The notes: generated by a model from the sequence alone, not told the origin. Counted from the first letter of the stretch, positions 8,020 to 16,727 are shown. The stretch is 64,000 bases of DNA from Sandaracinaceae bacterium (GCA_019694315.1 JAIBCE010000001.1:120691-184690), one strand, 5' to 3'. Program-made: numbers and translations.

Positions 8020-9324
8020 TCAGCGCGGCTCGCTGAGGAGCATCCCGGCGCCGACGGTGTTGTTCGTGGCTTCGTCGACGAGGATGAAGCTGCCGGTCGC
8101 GCGGTTGCGCCGGTACTCGTCGTAGGCGAGCGGCGCGCTCACGCGGAGGCCGATGCGGCCGATGTCGTTGAGCTTGAGCTGGGGCACGCCCTCCTCGCGG
8201 TGGAGCGTGTTGATGTCGAGCCGGTACTGGAGGCTCGTGACCATCGCCTTGGCCCACTTCGTCGTGTGCTTGATGGCGTAGCGGCCGCGCGCGCTGAGCG
8301 GCTGATCGCTCATCCAGCACACCATCGCCTCGAGCTCCTGACCCACGAAGGGGCGGTTGTTCGGGCGGCAGATCATGTCGCCGCGCGACACGTCGAGGTC
8401 GTCGGCGAGGTGCACCGTGACGCTCATCGGCGGGAAGGCCTCGGGCACGTCGCCGTCGAAGGTCTCGATGCGCGCGATCTTCGAGGTGAAGCCGCTCGGA
8501 AGGACCACCACCTCGTCGCCCGCCTTCATCACGCCGCCCGCGACCTGGCCCGCGTAGCCGCGGTAGTCGTGGTGCTCCTGGCTCTGGCTCTGCGGGCGCA
8601 CGACCCACTGCACCGGGAAGCGCACGTCGACGAGGTTGCGATCGGACGCGATGTGCACGTTCTCGAGGTGGTGCAGGAGCGAGCTGCCCTGGTACCAGGG
8701 CATGTTCTTCGAGCGCTCGACCACGTTGTCGCCGTTGAGCGCGCTCATCGGGATGAACGTGATGTCCTGCACGTCGAGCTTGCTCGCGAAGCTGCGGAAC
8801 TCGTTCTCGATCTTGCGGAACACGCCCTCGTCCCAGCCGACGAGGTCCATCTTGTTCACCGCGAGCACGAGGTGAGGGATGCGGAGCAGCGACGCGATGA
8901 ACGAGTGACGGCGCGACTGCTCGACGAGGCCCTGGCGGGCATCGACGAGCACGATCGCGAGGTTCGCGGTGGACGCGCCCGTCACCATGTTGCGCGTGTA
9001 CTGGATGTGCCCCGGCGTGTCCGCGATGATGAACTTGCGGCGCGGCGTGGCGAAGTAGCGGTAGGCGACGTCGATCGTGATGCCCTGCTCGCGCTCGGCG
9101 CGGAGGCCATCGGTGAGGAGCGCGAGGTTCGTGTACTCGTCGCCGCGGCGACGCGAGACGTCCTCCACGTGCGCGAGCTGATCCTCGAAGATGCTCTTCG
9201 TGTCGTAGAGGAGACGGCCGATGAGCGTGGACTTGCCGTCGTCGACGCTGCCGCACGTCGAGAAGCGGAGCAGCTCCGCGCCCTCCTCCATCACCGCCAC
9301 GTCGCGCGTCACGAGCTCGTCCAT
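8020..9324 (-). CDS. cysN: Sulfate adenylyltransferase large (GTPase) subunit
   Basis: CysN couples GTP hydrolysis to formation of adenylyl sulfate from ATP and sulfate, the first step of sulfate assimilation. All GTPase motifs are visible: Gly-Ser-Val-Asp-Asp-Gly-Lys-Ser-Thr at 25-33, the G2 Thr83, Asp-Thr-Pro-Gly-His at 102-106 and Asn-Lys-Met-Asp at 157-160. EF-Tu-like beta-barrel domains follow to residue 434, a normal or slightly short length for a CysN without fused APS kinase. GGAGAAGG precedes the ATG. CysN works with CysD, usually encoded directly upstream; here the upstream gene is divergent and unrelated, so cysD must be elsewhere. Confidence 0.93.
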   Translation of the reverse strand: MDELVTRDVAVMEEGAELLRFSTCGSVDDGKSTLIGRLLYDTKSIFEDQLAHVEDVSRRRGDEYTNLALLTDGLRAEREQGITIDVAYRYFATPRRKFIIADTPGHIQYTRNMVTGASTANLAIVLVDARQGLVEQSRRHSFIASLLRIPHLVLAVNKMDLVGWDEGVFRKIENEFRSFASKLDVQDITFIPMSALNGDNVVERSKNMPWYQGSSLLHHLENVHIASDRNLVDVRFPVQWVVRPQSQSQEHHDYRGYAGQVAGGVMKAGDEVVVLPSGFTSKIARIETFDGDVPEAFPPMSVTVHLADDLDVSRGDMICRPNNRPFVGQELEAMVCWMSDQPLSARGRYAIKHTTKWAKAMVTSLQYRLDINTLHREEGVPQLKLNDIGRIGLRVSAPLAYDEYRRNRATGSFILVDEATNNTVGAGMLLSEPR

Positions 9325-9373
9325 GCCTTCTCCTACGGTCGCTCACGCCATGAGATCCCGTTCCGGATCCGAA

Positions 9374-9394
9374 TCCCGCGAAAAACACGCGGGA
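9374..9394 (-). promoter_or_regulatory. Hairpin in the cysN leader
   Basis: Seven-base arms TCCCGCG and CGCGGGA enclose an A-rich seven-base loop about 50 bases upstream of the cysN start, inside the 194-base gap between divergent genes. It might be part of a leader control element or an operator. There is no independent evidence, and the rest of the gap shows no other clear signal. Confidence 0.25.
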
Positions 9395-9518
9395 ATTGCG
9401 TGGGTAGAGCGCGGTCCGACATACCGGGAAGCGATCGTGCTGGCAAGCATCGCGATGCACGAGGGCGGGATCGCCGTGACGCTCGACGCGCACGCGGTGA
9501 TGCTCGATCCTCGGCCCC

Positions 9519-10856
9519 GTGGACGAGCGAGATCGCGGAAGCGCCACCGAGCATCGGAAGGCCGTGAGCCCAGGCCCTCATGGCGGATGGGCGCTGCATG
9601 CGTGGGCGGCGCTCTGGCTCTCGGGCTGCTGTCTGGGTGCCGGCGTCGCGCCGCCCGAGCCTCCCCCCGAGCCACCACCGACGCTGCCGCCCGACAGCCT
9701 CGAGCCCTTCGGAGGCAGCACCGCGACGCCGCCCCCGCTGCCACCGTACACCGAGCCGCCGTCGTTGCTCGAGAGCCCGTCGGTCGCGCTCGAGCTCGAG
9801 CGCGCGGCCACCGGGGTCCCCCAGCGCAGCGACGCGACGCAGCTCTTCTCTCGCGCGAGGCCGATCGAGGGCGCGATCCATCGCGGCATGCTCGTATGCC
9901 ACGCCGCGATCCGAGGGCAGTACGACGACTCGCTCTTCGCCGGTGGCGCGGACGTGGCGATGTCGCTCCAGCTCGCTGGTGGCGAGACGATGGGCACGGG
10001 CCAGCGCAGCTCGCGCACGTACACGTTCCCGATCGGCGCCCTCGAGCCCGGCACCACCGTCTCCATCGGCGTGGTCGACATGGACGTGCTCTTCAACGAC
10101 CCCATCGGCAACGGCGCGACGACCTACACGGGCACGCCCTTCGAGATCGAGCACCCGAACGCACGCATCGAGTGCCGAGGGATCGCGAGCGTGGAAGCGC
10201 AGGCCCAGCGTGCGCTCGGCCGCTACCAGCACGCGCTCGAGGCGTTCGAGACCCGGACCCCCGATCTGCTCGCGCGCGATCTGGGCTTTCCGGAGACGCG
10301 CGCGGTGCAGGAAGCGGCCGAAGACGCCGCGAGCTGGATCGGCTGGCACGACGGCGACATGGAGGCGGGCCTTCGACGCGCGCACCAGATCGACGACGCG
10401 TTCGCCGCGACGATCGGGCCGCGGGTGGTGGAGGTGCTGCCCACGCTGCCACCCGCGGAGGAGCCCAGAAACGTGGGAGATCGAACGATCCGCGTGGCGC
10501 GCACGATCTGCGACGACGAGGCCCGCGCGGTGCGCACGGAGATGGGCGAGAGCCTCGCGCCAGGACGCTCGCCGGCCTGTCACGTGGTGCTCGAGCTCGA
10601 GGCGCTGCGAGGCACGCGGCTCGCCGGCGCGACATACGGCGCAGGCGAGGCATGGACGCTCCGCGAGGATGGTCGACGCGAGCGCGCCGAGCGCCTCGCG
10701 ACGCGCTGCGGCGACGTCTGGCACCGCCCCGACGAGCCCTTCTCGCTCGAGCGCGGCGAGCGCTGCGAAGTGCACCTCGGACTGAGCGAGCCAGGCGCGA
10801 TGCTGCGCGTGGGCGGCGAGCTCGCGAGGACGCCCGTGCTCGTCCGCTTCGAGTGA
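9519..10856 (+). CDS. Unknown lipoprotein with proline-rich N-terminus
   Basis: About 445 residues. The signal segment ends in Leu-Ser-Gly-Cys, followed at once by a proline-rich stretch (Pro-Pro-Glu repeats to about residue 80). The rest is a mix of strands and helices with several cysteines (three or more probable disulphides) and no motif I can name. The exact start is uncertain: the first ATG gives a long charged lead, and a GTG at 9564 would give a shorter signal peptide. The last 40 bases around the stop recur at 12231-12270, on the far side of an inserted lipoprotein gene. Confidence 0.6.
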   Translation: MDERDRGSATEHRKAVSPGPHGGWALHAWAALWLSGCCLGAGVAPPEPPPEPPPTLPPDSLEPFGGSTATPPPLPPYTEPPSLLESPSVALELERAATGVPQRSDATQLFSRARPIEGAIHRGMLVCHAAIRGQYDDSLFAGGADVAMSLQLAGGETMGTGQRSSRTYTFPIGALEPGTTVSIGVVDMDVLFNDPIGNGATTYTGTPFEIEHPNARIECRGIASVEAQAQRALGRYQHALEAFETRTPDLLARDLGFPETRAVQEAAEDAASWIGWHDGDMEAGLRRAHQIDDAFAATIGPRVVEVLPTLPPAEEPRNVGDRTIRVARTICDDEARAVRTEMGESLAPGRSPACHVVLELEALRGTRLAGATYGAGEAWTLREDGRRERAERLATRCGDVWHRPDEPFSLERGERCEVHLGLSEPGAMLRVGGELARTPVLVRFE

Positions 10857-10870
10857 TCTGCGCGTCGGCG
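10831..10870 (+). repeat. Direct repeat A, left copy (3' end of host gene)
   Basis: These 40 bases cover the last eight codons and the stop of the gene at 9519-10856. They recur in the same orientation at 12231-12270 with three mismatches. The lipoprotein gene at 10923-12122 lies exactly between the copies. Confidence 0.8.
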
Positions 10871-10922
10871 CGGTCCCGCTGCGCACGAGCTGATGCGCCA
10901 ACCCACCGGGCGCCACGAGGGC

Positions 10923-12122
10923 TCAGCGCGCGTGAACCTCCGGGAAGATCCACACGTCGCTTCCCAGGCTCCGGGCCTGCACGCCAGGAAACGTCGCGAT
11001 GACTCCTGCGACCCCGTCGTGTGCCTCGAGCCAGTCCGCGCCGTCCCAGCGGAAGACGTGGGTGAGGCCCGGCCCGCCAAGGCCACCGCTGAAAGAAAGC
11101 GCCAGGACCTCGTCCCCTGGTGCGACGAGACTGCTCACGCTCAATCCCTCGGGTAGAGCGCGCGTGATCCACGACGCGCCGTTCCAGTGGTGGGAGCCCG
11201 ACGGCTCGGCGATCCAAGAGTCGTCGCCCGCGATCGGCATGAACTGGCTCACGGCGGTCACGTCGAGCGCGGCGCCGCCAGTCACGCTCTCGAACCTGCC
11301 TCCCGCCCAGCGATCGATGACCAGACCTTCCGGGGCAGCACGGGCCACCCAGAGATCGGAGCCGTGGGTCGCCAGGGCCAGCGGTCGCCCGGGCCCGGCG
11401 AGATCCTCCCAGGCCCAGCGGACACCATCGAAATGGAGCAGCCGCAGATCACCGAACGGGTCGCCGAGCCACACGTGGCCTCCCGGCTGCGCAGCCAGCA
11501 GCACGGGCGCCCCGCCCGACAGGACGCCGTCGCTCCACGCGACGGGGCCGACGCCCGACGGCTCGGCCGACTGCCACTCGCTGCCGTCGTGATGCAAGAG
11601 CTGATACGAATCACTGGAGAGCGGCAGGAACAGCCAAGCGCGGCCGACGTCCGCGACCGCGAGGCGCGCGGCACCCAACGGTCCCTCGCCGGCAGGAGTC
11701 ACCTCGGTCCAGTAGCGACCGTCCCATCGCCAGACGCCCTGACTGCCGCCGATCCAGGCGTCGTCCTCCGACGTCGCGACCAGGTCCCAGGGAATCACGT
11801 CTGGAAGGCACGCGGTGCTCGGGCCGGGTCCCTCGTCCCAGTGATAGATGCGCGCCCCCGAGCGGCACTGGTTCGGGCCCGCATACGCGCACGCGCCCAG
11901 GTCGAGCCACTCACCCTCGTACAGGCCCTCGAGCCGCTGCCCGTCGCAGCGCCGACTCTCGGGGACGAAGTCGGGGCCTCCGTCGAAGCCAGGACGGAAC
12001 GCGTCCGGGGCGTCTGCGACGGCGGCGTCGAGGAGGTCCGCGGCGTCGGGCGTTTGCGCCGGCGCGGGACCGCACGAAGCCAGCGCGCCGAGCAGCCACG
12101 CGGTGAGGTGAGGTCGGGACAT
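10923..12122 (-). CDS. Lipoprotein with Trp-Asp-Gly repeats, probable beta-propeller
   Basis: A 399-residue protein with lipobox Leu-Ala-Ser-Cys after a short signal peptide and an Asp-Ala linker to about residue 60. The remainder contains at least five motifs of the form aromatic/His-Trp-Asp-Gly-x-x-Trp (for example Arg-Trp-Asp-Gly-Arg-Tyr-Trp, His-Trp-Asn-Gly-Ala-Ser-Trp). They are spaced about 40-60 residues apart, as in kelch-like propellers. Function is unknown; surface binding is plausible. The start at Met-Ser-Arg was chosen over one eight codons upstream because it gives a compact signal peptide. The gene lies between the two copies of direct repeat A. Confidence 0.65.
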   Translation of the reverse strand: MSRPHLTAWLLGALASCGPAPAQTPDAADLLDAAVADAPDAFRPGFDGGPDFVPESRRCDGQRLEGLYEGEWLDLGACAYAGPNQCRSGARIYHWDEGPGPSTACLPDVIPWDLVATSEDDAWIGGSQGVWRWDGRYWTEVTPAGEGPLGAARLAVADVGRAWLFLPLSSDSYQLLHHDGSEWQSAEPSGVGPVAWSDGVLSGGAPVLLAAQPGGHVWLGDPFGDLRLLHFDGVRWAWEDLAGPGRPLALATHGSDLWVARAAPEGLVIDRWAGGRFESVTGGAALDVTAVSQFMPIAGDDSWIAEPSGSHHWNGASWITRALPEGLSVSSLVAPGDEVLALSFSGGLGGPGLTHVFRWDGADWLEAHDGVAGVIATFPGVQARSLGSDVWIFPEVHAR

Positions 12123-12230
12123 CGCGCCCATGGCTCCTCGATACACACGGAATCGTCGTCGCCCAGTGAGGCGCCTCGCGCGACGAGCCGGGTTGAGGAG
12201 AGTCGAGCACCGCGCACCGTCCGCGCGCCG

Positions 12231-12270
12231 CGCCCTTGCTCGTTCGCTTCGAGTGATCGGCGCGTCGGCG
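12231..12270 (+). repeat. Direct repeat A, right copy (orphan gene end)
   Basis: Matches 10831-10870 at 37 of 40 positions, including the final Val-Arg-Phe-Glu-stop of the gene at 9519, but with no gene body in front of it. Sixteen bases later the Fic-derived block begins. Together 12231-12529 look like a copy of an ancestral junction between the two genes. Confidence 0.8.
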
Positions 12271-12285
12271 CATCAAGCGCGTCGC

Positions 12286-12529
12286 GCATCAACGCGCATC
12301 GTGCTCACCGACGAGCAGCACGAGCAACGCGACGAGGTGCCAGGCGCCACGCTCGTCGTCGGCGCCGCGCGCGGGGGCGAAGACGGGGCCGGCCGCATGC
12401 AGCGCGAGGCCAGCACAGGTGAGCACGTGATCGAGCGCGAGGCGCGCCGCGCGCGCGTTGCCGTCCTCGAAGGGGTGGAAGAAGCACACGTCGAGGTAGA
12501 CGCGCGCCGCGCGCACGAGAGGACGGGCG
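12286..12529 (-). repeat. Direct repeat B, left copy (Fic 3' end)
   Basis: These 244 bases match 16484-16727 without gaps and with about nine substitutions by eye. They carry only the last third of the Fic reading frame. The match stops abruptly at 12529. The stretch from 12554 to 16361 between the two copies holds four genes unrelated to Fic. Confidence 0.9.
12289..12529 (-). pseudogene. Truncated Fic-domain remnant
   Basis: About 80 codons corresponding to the C-terminus of the intact Fic gene at 16487-17458. The catalytic motif reads His-Pro-Phe-Glu-Asp-Gly-Asn-Ala-Arg; the second Gly of the anion-binding loop is changed to Ala, which should harm ATP binding. The whole N-terminal helical part is missing. 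A GTG codon could open a 75-residue peptide, but nothing suggests it is expressed. It is best read as debris of the duplication. Confidence 0.85.
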
Positions 12530-12553
12530 GTGCGCCCAGTACGTTGGTTCAGA

Positions 12554-13771
12554 CTACTCGAGCGTCACGACCTGGAAATGCGGTCCCGGCGTAGACGTGT
12601 TGGCATACGCCACGAGAAGCCGTGCCTCGTCGATGGACGTGAGGTCGAAGGGCGCGCCGACCGGCCACCCGACCTCGAGGATGTCGGCGACCCTCGCCGT
12701 GTCCTCGACCTCTCCAGTCGCGGTCCAGCGTTGAACGATGAGGTGCAGGGGTTCAGACGTTTCGGCGGTGAGGACGGCGCTGACCGTGGCGCGGGTGGTC
12801 GTCAGCCCACGGCCGAGCTGGGAGAACGCGCGGCCCTGCGAGGCGCGGGGGATGGGCGTCACGCTCGTCACGTCGCCGCGCCAGGTCCCGCCGAACGCGT
12901 CGATGAGGAAGCCGCCGTCTCGCAGCGTCGCGAGCACCACGTGCTGGTCGATGCAGATGAGACCGCTGTCCTCGAGAGTACCGTCGACGACGTTGTGCGA
13001 CTCCACGGTGGGGGGCACCGGTGTCATGAGAGGCGGTATCCCAGCAGACGGATCGACCCAGAGCACGTGGGTGCGCTGGTCCTCCAAGGTCCTGCCCGAG
13101 TGGACGAGCGCGAGGGCGACCTCGGGTCCCGCTGCCAGCGCGCTGACACAGCCGAACGGGGGGAGTGGCACCTCGCTCGTTGGCCGGCCGCGGAGGTCCA
13201 GCCAAGCCAGTCTGGGCCTAGGCCCACCCCCAGACCAGCCCGCGAGGATCGCATCTCCGACGCGGACGAAGGAGGCCAGGAACGGCTGGTAGTATTCGCG
13301 CGAGACCTCCGTGATGCCGACTTGGGCGAGATCGGGTCCAAGCTCCACCGCGAAGAGGATGTCGGTCTCGTCCCCGGGTGGACTGAGCCCGATGAAAACC
13401 AAGAAGCCCGCCTCGGTCTCAATGACGTCGAGAACATAAGGTAAGCCCAGGAGAGGAAGCTCGAGGTAGGTCGGCTCCGAGACGGACTGGGCCTCCCCGT
13501 CGAGCTCGACGACTTGCGCAACCTGAGGGCCCCACTCGCCAGCAGGCCCGGCCCATGGAGTGAGCGCCGCGACCCCACGGCCATGTCCCATCGCCACGTG
13601 GAGGGTCACGATCCTCTGGGACACGCCGCCCGAGACCGTCGGACCGAGCGCGAGCCGCAGGGGTGTCCCCGCGTCTGCCGGACCACGCGCGTCGGGCGGA
13701 TCCGTCTCCGTGGCGCAACCACCGAGCCATGCGGCGAGCACGAGGAGCCGGAGCGCGCGCTTTGGGCTCAT
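12554..13771 (-). CDS. Unknown lipoprotein on inserted segment
   Basis: A 405-residue protein with lipobox Leu-Gly-Gly-Cys and a short Asp/Pro linker. The rest is strand-rich with few cysteines and resembles repeated-blade proteins, but no motif is clear enough to name. Base composition differs from neighbours: 13381-13440 has 32 G+C in 60, whereas typical lines of this window have around 44. It is the first gene of the segment enclosed by direct repeat B and its stop lies 24 bases from the repeat edge. The start at Met-Ser-Pro-Lys gives a normal signal peptide; an ATG five codons earlier is an alternative. Confidence 0.65.
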   Translation of the reverse strand: MSPKRALRLLVLAAWLGGCATETDPPDARGPADAGTPLRLALGPTVSGGVSQRIVTLHVAMGHGRGVAALTPWAGPAGEWGPQVAQVVELDGEAQSVSEPTYLELPLLGLPYVLDVIETEAGFLVFIGLSPPGDETDILFAVELGPDLAQVGITEVSREYYQPFLASFVRVGDAILAGWSGGGPRPRLAWLDLRGRPTSEVPLPPFGCVSALAAGPEVALALVHSGRTLEDQRTHVLWVDPSAGIPPLMTPVPPTVESHNVVDGTLEDSGLICIDQHVVLATLRDGGFLIDAFGGTWRGDVTSVTPIPRASQGRAFSQLGRGLTTTRATVSAVLTAETSEPLHLIVQRWTATGEVEDTARVADILEVGWPVGAPFDLTSIDEARLLVAYANTSTPGPHFQVVTLE

Positions 13772-13911
13772 AGGGGCAGTGAGCATAGCGCCGTCAGGGC
13801 GCCCGAGTCGCGACTGGGGCGCGTCGCCTAACACGCAGGGGTACAAGACCAGTCAGTTGCGCTACCGACGGTGAGGGCGTGTCCGTCCGAGTGTCGTCGC
13901 CGCGGGAGAGG

Positions 13912-14595
13912 TCACCTCACGACCTTGATCGTGAACATCGGGTTCTGGAGCGCGCCATACAGCCTCGCCCAGAGGGGTAGGTACATCTCCGTGCCGCGCG
14001 ACATCGAGATGCCGCCGAGATCGATCACGTCGCGCCAGCCGAACCACTCCCGGAGCAAGCCCGTGACCGTCGCCTTCGCGGCCGCGTCGTCTCCGCAGAC
14101 GAACATCGTGTGATCCCCGCCCGCGAGGATGCCGGGCGCGACCATGAGGTACGCGTTGACGGTGTTGAGGGTCTTCACGACCTTCGCCCCCGGAGCGGCG
14201 CGCTGCACCTGCTCGCCCAGCGAGTCGTCGTTGCAGACCGTGAGCGACGGCGGCATGCCCCGCGAGAAGTCGAGCGGGTTCGAGATGTCGATCAGGACCT
14301 TGCCTTCGAGGTTCGCCGGGCCGGCCTGCTGGATCGCCTCGACCGCCCCGGCGCCGGAGGTGGCGTTGATCACGAGCTCGCCGTGACGGGCGGCCTCCGC
14401 GAGCGTTCCCAGCGCGACGCGGGGGTGCTCAGTGAGGAACGCCGAGAGCGGGGGGCCACCAAACGTGTCGGGGGCCGTGCGGGCGCGCGACGCTGCGGGG
14501 TCGCGGGTGCCGATCATCACGTCGTGACCGAGCGCGGAGAGCTTTTCGGCGAGGGTCTTTCCGACGATGGCGGTGCCGAGGACAGCGATCTTCAT
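13912..14595 (-). CDS. F420-dependent NADP oxidoreductase-like reductase
   Basis: A 227-residue Rossmann-fold protein of the NADP-oxidoreductase, coenzyme F420-dependent type. The start Met-Lys-Ile-Ala-Val-Leu-Gly-Thr-Ala-Ile-Val-Gly gives the dinucleotide-binding loop, followed by Gly-Thr-Arg-Asp-Pro, which would read the NADP phosphate. Ile-Asp-Ile-Ser-Asn-Pro-Leu-Asp at about 120 and Thr-Leu-Asn-Thr-Val-Asn are typical of this family. Many bacterial members use other hydride donors than F420, so the substrate is open. AGGAG precedes the ATG. It is divergent from the LysR gene at 14701 with only 105 bases between, so that regulator probably controls it. Confidence 0.85.
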   Translation of the reverse strand: MKIAVLGTAIVGKTLAEKLSALGHDVMIGTRDPAASRARTAPDTFGGPPLSAFLTEHPRVALGTLAEAARHGELVINATSGAGAVEAIQQAGPANLEGKVLIDISNPLDFSRGMPPSLTVCNDDSLGEQVQRAAPGAKVVKTLNTVNAYLMVAPGILAGGDHTMFVCGDDAAAKATVTGLLREWFGWRDVIDLGGISMSRGTEMYLPLWARLYGALQNPMFTIKVVR

Positions 14596-14700
14596 GGCGA
14601 GGGCTCCTGTGCGGGTGAGGCGGACGTCGTGGAGATTGGCCTCTTCGACGGGCTTTACAATGCGCTCCACGGTCAGTTATCTGATGAGCGGAGGTTCACA

Positions 14701-15621
14701 GTGGCCCTCTTCAGTGGCGTCGAGTCCTTCGTGCACACCGCGGAGAAGCGGAGCTTCCGCGCTGCCGCGGTCGACCTCGGTGTCTCGCCGACGGCGATCA
14801 GCAAGGCGGTCGCCGGGCTCGAGGCGGAGCTCGGCGTTCGGCTCTTGAACCGCACCACGCGCAGCGTCTCGCTGACGTCGGAGGGTGAGGTGTACCTGCG
14901 GCACTGCCGCGAGGCGGTCGACCGCCTGCAAGCGGGGCGGGACTACGTCACGCGATCCGCGCAGGTGGCGCAGGGCAAGCTCAAGGTCTCGATGTCCTTC
15001 GTTCTCGGTCGGCCCGTGATCGGCGCGCTGCACCGGCTGCTCGATCGCTACCCGCGCGTGGAGCTCCACGTCACGTTCTCGGACCGCGCCGTGGATCTCG
15101 TCGCGGAGGAGGTCGACGTCGTCGTGCGGATCGGCGACCTCGCCGACTCGACCCTCGTCGGTCGCCGGGTGTGCACCCCTCGCTGGGTCACCGTCGCCGC
15201 GCCCTCCTACCTCGCGCGCACCGGCGAGCTGCGCGACTGGACCGAGCTCTCCGAGCACGCGTGTCTCCAGTTCGCTGGGCCCGCAGGAGCGGTCATTCGC
15301 TGGACCTTCGCCGCGCAGGGCAGACGGGCTCCTCGCGTCTTCCGTCCGCAGCGCAGGGTCCTGCTCGACCACGGCGACCTGCTCGTCGATGCCGCCGTCG
15401 CGGGGCTGGGCGTCTGTCAGGTCTTCGACTTCATGGTGCAGGAGCACTTGCGCCGCGGAGAGCTGGTCGAGGTCCTGCGGCACCAGTCAGCGCCTGGGCC
15501 GGGCGTGCACGCGCTCTGCCTCCCTGGGCGCCAGGAGGTCCCGAAGATCCGGGCGTTCACGCAGTTCGTGGCCGAGGTGCTCGGCTCGGCCGACGGCGAG
15601 CGCGCTCGTCGGGGACGCTGA
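14701..15621 (+). CDS. LysR-family transcription regulator
   Basis: A 306-residue regulator with an N-terminal winged helix-turn-helix (about 3-60; recognition region [10 protein letters not shown]) and a periplasmic-binding-like effector domain from about 90 to 295. Start is GTG at 14701, preceded by GGAGG; the same frame stays open upstream but that part runs antisense to the reductase gene and is not coding. The divergent neighbour is the F420-type reductase. LysR regulators often control such a divergent target, so the 14596-14700 gap likely holds the shared promoter and operator. The effector cannot be guessed. Confidence 0.9.
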   Translation: MALFSGVESFVHTAEKRSFRAAAVDLGVSPTAISKAVAGLEAELGVRLLNRTTRSVSLTSEGEVYLRHCREAVDRLQAGRDYVTRSAQVAQGKLKVSMSFVLGRPVIGALHRLLDRYPRVELHVTFSDRAVDLVAEEVDVVVRIGDLADSTLVGRRVCTPRWVTVAAPSYLARTGELRDWTELSEHACLQFAGPAGAVIRWTFAAQGRRAPRVFRPQRRVLLDHGDLLVDAAVAGLGVCQVFDFMVQEHLRRGELVEVLRHQSAPGPGVHALCLPGRQEVPKIRAFTQFVAEVLGSADGERARRGR

Positions 15622-15638
15622 GTCGAAGATCGGTATCT

Positions 15639-15662
15639 CTCGCGCGGTGTCCGCCGCGCGAG
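15639..15662 (+). terminator. Hairpin after the LysR gene
   Basis: Nine-base perfect arms CTCGCGCGG and CCGCGCGAG around a six-base loop, starting 17 bases after the LysR stop. There is no T-run, as is common in GC-rich genomes, so intrinsic termination is likely but unproven. Confidence 0.5.
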
Positions 15663-15953
15663 CCGCACGGCGGAGCGCGACGAGGGACGCGCTCGTGGAC
15701 GCGCGCGTTCCAGGAGCCTGTCCGCATGAAGGCCCTCCGCCCTTGCGATCGAAGATGGTGGCCACGTACTTCCGTCGCCGGGAACGGGCACCACGCTGGC
15801 GCGTCGCGCGGAGTGAGGAGCACGCCGAGAGGATCGTGCCGCGTGCGCGCTGCTGCAACCGTCGCGCAGCAGACGGCGGTCTTGCCCGGCGATCCGACGG
15901 GCGTAGTCACCCTTCGGGATGGATCGACGTCCACCCTCCCATCGGAGGCCCTC
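15663..15953. other. Gap without recognisable gene
   Basis: About 290 bases between the LysR terminator and the next small gene. Frames here are Arg-rich and lack ribosome-binding sites. Only the GGAGG at 15944-15948 that serves the following gene stands out. Confidence 0.5.
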
Positions 15954-16361
15954 ATGCGCGCCGTCCTCGTCGCACTCATCCTGTTCGTCGGCCCTTGTGG
16001 CGGTTCCGAGGCGCCGAGCGACGCCGCACCAGGGCCGGACGGCGGGTCGGGGTGTGCATGCGACCCCGGAGCGCCTGGCGCGACCGACTTCGACAGCCGC
16101 TCGTTCCAGGGGTCGTGCGTGTTCCCCGACACGCTCTGTCAGGAGTACGACGCGAACCCGGTCGCCTGTACCCTCACCGGTGGCAGCCCGATCTCGCTCT
16201 CGTGCCTCCTGCCCCAGTACTGCGCGAGCCTCGGCGGGGCGTGGACGCCGGGTGTGAACTGCACGTGGACGTACTGCGCGATGGAGGGCGAACACGCGGC
16301 GACGTTCACGATCCGGACGTACCTCGAGGATCCCACGAGGTGCCCGAGCGGCGGGCCCTGA
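15954..16361 (+). CDS. Small secreted Cys-rich protein, possible lipoprotein
   Basis: A 135-residue protein with an N-terminal hydrophobic segment ending Val-Gly-Pro-Cys. The Pro before the Cys is not canonical for lipobox cleavage, so it may be a lipoprotein or a secreted protein. After a short Asp/Gly-rich linker the domain contains about ten cysteines, suggesting several disulphides and an extracytoplasmic place. GGAGG lies six bases before the ATG. It is the last gene of the segment between the copies of direct repeat B. Function unknown. Confidence 0.65.
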   Translation: MRAVLVALILFVGPCGGSEAPSDAAPGPDGGSGCACDPGAPGATDFDSRSFQGSCVFPDTLCQEYDANPVACTLTGGSPISLSCLLPQYCASLGGAWTPGVNCTWTYCAMEGEHAATFTIRTYLEDPTRCPSGGP

Positions 16362-16483
16362 GCGGCGGGGCGTTTGGGATGAACGCTACCGCCGGTCTCG
16401 AAACGGGCGTCGTCGAGCACACGGTCGAGGGTCAAGCGCGGTCAAGGTCGCGTTGCGGCGCGCCTCGTGCGGGGCGGATGGGC

Positions 16484-16727
16484 GCGTCAACGCGCGTCGC
16501 GCTCACCGACGAGCAGCGCGAGCAACGCGACGAGGTGCCAGGCGCCACGCTCGTCGTCGGCGCCGCGCGCGAGGGCGAAGACGGGGCCGGCCGCATGCAG
16601 CGCGAGGCCAGTGGAGGTGAGCACGTGATCGAGCGCGAGGCGCGCCGCGCGCCCGTTGCCGTCCTCGAAGGGGTGGAAGAAGCACACGTCGAGGTAGACG
16701 CGCGCCGCGCGCACGAGAGGACGGGCG
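16484..16727 (-). repeat. Direct repeat B, right copy (inside intact Fic gene)
   Basis: The parent copy of 12286-12529. It covers the last 80 codons of the Fic gene and three bases beyond its stop. Identity is about 96 percent by eye with no gaps. Confidence 0.9.

Noticed and set aside
14110..14700. N-terminal extension of the LysR gene
   Set aside because: The frame is open but antisense to the F420-type reductase; the GGAGG and GTG at 14701 give a normal LysR N-terminus.
12286..16727. Integrative element with tyrosine recombinase at a gene 3' end
   Set aside because: No integrase, excisionase or tRNA is present, and a 244-base duplication is far longer than an att core.
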